Below are positions 9,137-13,525 of a DNA stretch of 13,525 bases, in pieces. The notes beneath the pieces were generated by a model. The model searched no databases. It was given only the letters and a program-made list of their open reading frames with translations, and was not told where the DNA came from. A program made the position numbers and the translations under genes. The DNA comes from Paramecium sonneborni (Eukaryota > Ciliophora > Oligohymenophorea > Peniculida > Parameciidae): positions 7,207-20,731 of the forward strand of contig CAJJDN010000061.1 of assembly GCA_905182985.1 (NCBI GenBank), written 5' to 3'. Position 1 is the stretch's first letter. Each line of letters starts with the position of its first letter.

Positions 9137-9734
9137 ATGTTCATATCAAATGAATTATCTCATCTGTAAATCTTTAAGTGCACTTATCTTGGCCATGAAA
9201 AAGAAGAAATAATTGGATTTTAAAAAAATCAGACTTGCTCATATACAAACTAATATTGTAATGAAAGTTTATGTAACACTCATTCGTATCATTTAAATAA
9301 TTGTATTCGATTTGCTATAATAAGCAAATATATCATCTATTGATACAAACATAAAGAGAAAATCAAAATAATTTAAAGAAATTTAAAATGAGTTGATAAT
9401 TTGTTTTGCAGAGAATTTTAAAAGATTGGATCAAAATAAAAAAATTTTAGAAAGTATGAAATAAAAACTTTAAAATAAAGAATATTTGTTATTTAAGTCG
9501 TATATTAACATTAAAAAGAAAATAAAAAATAAATCTATAATCATGAAGAGTAGAATGAATAAAAAATATAAGAATTTATTGAAAAAGTCTTAAGAATAGA
9601 ATATAGAAAATTAATTAAGTTAAAGTCAATCTATTAGTGATTAAATTTAAATTAGTAATAAAATGTTTTAGAAATTGGTTGTTATTCAAAAGGATTAATC
9701 CCTAATTTCTTTTAGATTAAAAAATTAGCCTTGA
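9137..9734 (+). pseudogene. Zinc-binding N-terminus plus coiled coil, decayed
   Basis: The ATG at 9137 starts MFISNELSHLQIFKC. Residues 15-56 look like a B-box-like zinc module: C15...GHEKEEIIGF...C34...QYC41...C46..H49..H52...C56, then RFAIISKYI. The frame meets TGA at 9341. One base over, it continues from 9344 as a Lys/Gln-rich coiled coil (FAENFKRLDQNKKILESMK, QKLQNKEYLLFKSYI) to TGA 9732-9734. Removing one base near 9335 would make it continuous. From memory of related Paramecium proteins, position 29 (GFQ) and position 44 are usually Cys but here Gln and Ser, so two zinc ligands look lost. After 9734 coding shifts again (LDEEIEDQQIFQ). Such modules usually precede WD40 or TPR repeats, which are missing nearby in frame. 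Probably a pseudogene; a sequencing indel is the alternative. Confidence 0.6.
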
Positions 9735-10700
9735 TGAGGAAATTGAAGACCAATAAATATTTTAGTTTTTTAGTTTTTGTTGAACTATCAACTAATACAT
9801 TAATTAGTTACTAATTAGAAATTCATTTTGATAGATATTATACAGTATTTTATCAATATTAACAAAATGAAATAAACAAGCTCAATTTTTCTTCTTTTTA
9901 TCTCTATTTCAATCTATCAATGATAATACACAAATTTTTATAGTTTCAAGAATTCTCTAACCAACCTATTAATGAGTTTTATTAAGAATTATCAAAAAAA
10001 TGATCAAATATCAGCTCTTCGCTAAAAATAAATTATCAATATTGTTTAATGAGATGAGAAATATAATAAAATCTAATTTAAAGCTTTTGTTACAGAAAAT
10101 AATATAACTCCTTTTATATTATATAACAGGTTTTTGAAGAAAAGTATCATCGATTTAAATTTGAGACAATTAAATCATGTAACTTTTAGGCTTTATTCAA
10201 AATTAAAAAAATAACGAAGATTTTGATAGAATAAATCTCCTTCTATTCAAGCTTATTCCTCTCAATAGTTAATTTCTCTATTCCTAAAAGTTTTTTATCT
10301 ATTCCCAACTAAATCTTATTGATATATTTTTGGCTTTAAAATTTGAAATTATTTAGATTTAAAATTATTCTAATTCATTTAGCTTGAGATTTAAAAACAT
10401 TAGATTTTAATTCTAATTTAAATTAGGGTAAATCATTTTTAATTTTCTAGGAAGCTTTATGCAAGTGCGTTTATGATATTATTTGAACTTAATTAAGGAG
10501 ATAGTCTTTTTATTCATTAATTAAGTATATTATTAAAATAAATTATTTTATTATTAGTGCATAAAGATAATAATTCAAATGGAAACATAAAGTAAATTTA
10601 TTACTGATAATTTTTACTTCATTCTCGTTCTCAATCATTTTGACTTCAAATTATATTTCAGATGTTAAAGACTTTTTTTAATTGATTTGATCATAAAATA
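9735..10700. other. Long spacer with weak coding-like traces
   Basis: No gene supported. Short plus-strand traces: LDEEIEDQQIFQ at about 9731-9770, possibly the tail of the preceding gene; NDQISALRQKQIINIV at about 10000-10050, followed after a TGA by KIQFKAFVTENNITPFIL; and METQSKFITDNFYFILVL from ATG 10579 to just before the WD40 start. None has a recognisable motif. The stretch 10260-10560 is essentially A/T runs. Confidence 0.45.
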
Positions 10701-11711
10701 ATGATAAAATAATATAATGATGAAAATTAAACTTAATAAACTAAGAAGTCGAACAAGTATGAATTGATATATGGATGTACGATAAAATAGTATTAATGGT
10801 GTGGAGCAATTAGCTTTAGCTCTGATAATGAAAGAGTAGTTATTGGTTGTAAAAACAAATTAAAGATTTACTAATTTTCATCATAAATGCTGAAATTACT
10901 TTAAACTTATAATTGTCACACATTAGATGTTAATACAATAAACATTTTCAAAAAACCAAACAATATGATATCTGGAAGTGAAGATAAATAGATGATTCTT
11001 TGGTCCTTGATTAATGGAAATTCTAAAAAATATATAAATAAATAAAAAGGGAAAGATAGTTAAATATTAAGTGTTATCTTGAATGAAAGAGAAGACTAAA
11101 TTATCTCTGGAAGCAGTAATATTAAAATTTGGAAACTTTAGAATGGTTGGTCATGTTTATAGACTATATCTGACCATAAAGATTTTGTTTGGGCATTGTG
11201 TATTAATTAAAATGGAAATTAACTTCTTTCAACTGGATATGATAAATTATTAATCATATTTCAATTGATAAAAGACATTAATTAGAATAAGAAATGGATT
11301 TAAATATAAAAAATTGAGGGAGATGGTTTTAGGTTATGCTGGATAAATGATTAACTCTTTACTTTTTAAAAGTATTGCAAAGAATAATTAAGTTTATATT
11401 AGAAATATAATAGTTCTTAAAATTTTAGAAAGATAAAGAATATTTATATAAATAATAATTCAACATAATGTTATGGATTTTTTCCTTAAAAATATATAAA
11501 AGAAAAAAATATACTAGTGAATAAAAATGGAAGAACAGTTAATATTTTATCAAAATAAGAAAATGAAGATTTCATTTTAGATTAGGCAATTTAGTTTAAT
11601 GATTATTATATATAGGGAAATTTAAGTGATGACGGAGAGTATTTAATTACTTGGGAAGGAGGGAAAAAAGGATCGTTTGAAATTTAGATTAGAAAGTATT
11701 AAGTAATATGA
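10701..11711 (+). CDS. WD40-repeat protein, intact (copy 2)
   Basis: A 336-residue protein, uninterrupted from ATG 10701 (MIKQYNDENQTQQTKKSNK) to TGA 11709-11711, with TAA/TAG as Gln. Repeats: GAISFSSDNERVVIGC then LKIY (35-57), NTINIFKKPNNMISGSEDKQ with ILW (75-99), LSVILNEREDQIISGSSNIK with IW (about 119-140), and VWALCINQNGNQLLSTGYDK (about 158-177). Then RLCWINDQLFTFQ, an FFPQKYIKEKNILVNKNG segment, and the closing GNLSDDGEYLITW with EIQIRKY. The C-terminal half aligns along its length with copy 1 at 7165-8184 but is well diverged. An in-frame TGA precedes the ATG, fixing the frame start. The missing N-terminal region may have been lost, or may lie in an unrecognised upstream exon. The partner and process are unknown. 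Confidence 0.9.
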
Positions 11712-11775
11712 ATTATGATGTTTGTTTCTAAAAATCAATAATATAAAAATTATTCTCATTTTTAAATAAAATTTT

Positions 11776-12740
11776 AATTCATTGAAGATTAGAAATAGAA
11801 ATTTTAATTATGCATTTTATATTGGAATTTTTAGAGATTATAATATTTAATTTTTTGAACAATAAGATAACTAAATTATTATGGTATAAACTTTAAATGA
11901 TAAATTGAATATGATAATAATCTTTTTTTACGAATTATTTTAGATAGAAAAAAAATATGATACATTATTATAAAAAATGGACAATTTCAATTTTAAGAAT
12001 CTAAATGAATCAAATTCATTATATAAATTATCTCTTCATAAAAATAGATTTATTAAAAAATGATTTTATTAACATGACTTTTGTTAATGATTTTTGGAGC
12101 AGTACTTCTAAGCAAACAAACATAAGTAATACTTTAACTGAAAGATTTCTAAGAAATAATTTTAAAGTTAAATAACTAATTTTACCTTAAATTTTTGAGC
12201 CATTTAGTTATGAATTAATCTCCTAAATTTAAAAAAGTAATAGATGTAGAGTATATCAAAAAATGATTCATTTATTTTAATTTTTATATTTTATCAAAAA
12301 GTCTCCCACTTTTTTATCTGTTGGAATGATAAGTAAATAATAATCTTGGAGGGTGAATAGCTAAATATAATGATAAAATTTACATAAATCAGAGACCTAA
12401 TAGTTAAAAATTATATTATTTTATCATATCTAGTTGTAGTGATAATACTATTAAGTTTTGGGTGTAAGAAAATAAAATGAAAATTTTATTAGACATTATA
12501 AGATTATACTAGTTTTGTGATATGTTTATAATTGACATATTCTAGAATAAGTTGATAACATATGTGAATAATAGATTGAATACAATCCAAAATTTCTAAG
12601 TTTAAAATTAAGAATTTAGTTTGTGTTTCATAACAGATTAAATGTTTAAATTTTAATTTAATTTTATAAACATACTGCATTCATATCAATTAAGCACAAA
12701 ATTTTAATAGTTTATTAAAATTGGTTATCAATAAGAATGT
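11776..12740 (+). pseudogene. WD40-repeat protein, frameshifted copy 3
   Basis: It follows copy 2 by about 65 bp. Frame 1 (to TGA 12061) reads LNDKLNMIIIFFYELFQIEK and KYDTLLQKMDNFNFKNL, like the helical N-terminal region of this family. After a one-base shift in the A run at 12055-12060, frame 2 reads FEPFSYELISQIQKSNRC, then FIKKSPTFLSVG, to TGA 12371. Another shift near 12325 gives NDKQIIILEGEQ. Frame 3 then reads IISSCSDNTIKFWVQENK (about 12423-12476) and FSLCFITDQMFKFQ (12615-12656), aligned with RLCFITNDIFVFQ of copy 1. The first WD blade seems deleted and the SDDGEYL end is not found. At least three frame changes make this a pseudogene unless some are excisable inserts. It shows that copies 1 and 2 lack an N-terminal region that this lineage once had. 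Confidence 0.8.
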
Positions 12741-13361
12741 AAAAAGATAAATTTAATTATACTTTGCAGAAATAGTTAATTCAAAACAAATTAATAAAAA
12801 CCTTTATTTGTAGACTATTTGATTCTATATCAAACTATAAAAATTATTTAATCTTATAAAGATATAAAAATTAGAAAATTATGAGAAGATTGATTTTTTA
12901 AATTTAAGCTTATTTTTTTTTTATTTTATGGTCTGGACGTTGTATTTACTTAATTGCTTTAGGTTATAATTCCTATTAAGTTGTTTAAAAATATATCTTG
13001 TTAAGTAATTAAATATATTACATAAATAAAATTAAATATAAGTTATAAGATTTTTTACTATTCACAAAAACATTATATCGTCTAATTTTTTTAATCTCAA
13101 TTAATTGTACATATAAACATCTGGTAAATAGGATTAAATTTAGATTTTTTTTAAGTTTTATAATAACAGTCTAATTTAATTCACAAGCAAAAAAAACTCG
13201 TTGATCCATGTGATCAGCTAAAAAAAACTAAAGGCATTATGATAAAACTTATTAAATGAACTTATTATTGTGAAAATTTTTTTAGAAAAAAGGAATTGAT
13301 ATCAAATTATTCTGAAAAATTGAAAAAAATCTTAAAGATAGTAATGATAATTATTATTATA
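12741..13361. other. AT-rich spacer, nothing supported
   Basis: The plus frame of the third WD40 copy stays open to TGA near 13258, but past about 12740 its translation no longer resembles the family and is Ile/Lys/Asn/Phe-driven. No gene, RNA or repeat recognised. The block at 13190-13260 is slightly less AT-rich (AACTCGTTGATCCATGTGAT) but has no assignable feature. Confidence 0.5.
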
Positions 13362-13525
13362 TCATTTTTAATAATTTTTTGAATTTAAACATACTTTTTA
13401 ACAGTATCTAATTTTCTTAAGCAATATGTCTATATTATATTCTGCCCACTCTCCTGTATCTTCAAGTCTATTGATTTTGCAATTATTTTAGATTGTTGTA
13501 CCTACTTATTTTTTCAATTTTTCTA
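13362..13525 (-). CDS. C-terminal end of an unknown protein, partial
   Basis: The minus frame enters from the window edge and stops at TGA 13362-13364, giving about 54 codons. It includes GTTIQNNCKINRLEDTGEWA and YNIDILLKKIRYCQKVCLN. The composition (Trp, Cys, Gly, Asp, Glu) stands out from the AT-driven translations around it, and local GC is higher, so I think it is real coding. I do not recognise the family. The start lies outside the window. Confidence 0.5.

Noticed and set aside
1..13525. Transposon, tRNA, rRNA or CRISPR features
   Set aside because: No terminal inverted repeats, transposase motifs, cloverleaf boxes or regularly spaced repeats were found by reading; the only clear tandem repeat is at 1831-1897.

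Overview
The window is AT-rich DNA (roughly 80% A+T by eye) that reads sensibly only with the ciliate nuclear code: TAA and TAG as glutamine, TGA as the sole stop. With the standard code no real gene survives; with the ciliate code, intact 336- and 339-residue WD40 proteins appear. A Rab gene carries introns of 25 and 23 nt, each GTA...TAG. Introns this small plus this code point to Paramecium. The WD40 proteins also resemble a large Paramecium family, as I recall it; I could not search.

Layout. 1-1080: AT-rich DNA with coding-like scraps. 1083-1771 (-): Rab2-like GTPase with two tiny introns and a frame-breaking insert. 1831-1897: a 24-bp tandem repeat where a minus-strand open frame (1864-2277) ends. 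2466-4158: open minus-strand frames that look coding, not identified and with unresolved structure. 4519-5165 (+): unknown protein that becomes continuous if a 26-bp TA-bounded segment is removed. 5213-5737 (+): possible membrane protein. 6333-6761 (+): possible Gln/Lys-rich protein. 7165-8184 (-): intact WD40 gene. 8712-8959 (+): HSP70 relic with two in-frame TGA codons. 9137-9734 (+): decayed zinc-binding plus coiled-coil gene. 10701-11711 (+): second intact WD40 gene. 11776-12740 (+): third WD40 copy, broken by frameshifts. 13362-13525 (-): 3' end of an unknown gene running off the window.

Interpretation. Somatic Paramecium chromosomes are densely packed with intact genes. Here intact genes are mixed with relics and long AT-rich spacers, and two genes need 26-bp TA-bounded segments removed to restore frame. 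Twenty-six bp is the classic short size of Paramecium internal eliminated sequences (IESs). I infer germline (micronuclear) DNA, perhaps partly germline-limited, but a decayed stretch of somatic chromosome is not excluded. No operon logic applies. The WD40 genes are paralogs rather than pathway partners, and the Rab belongs to vesicle traffic. I saw no convincing tRNA, rRNA, CRISPR array, transposase or terminal inverted repeat. I could not define promoters or terminators.
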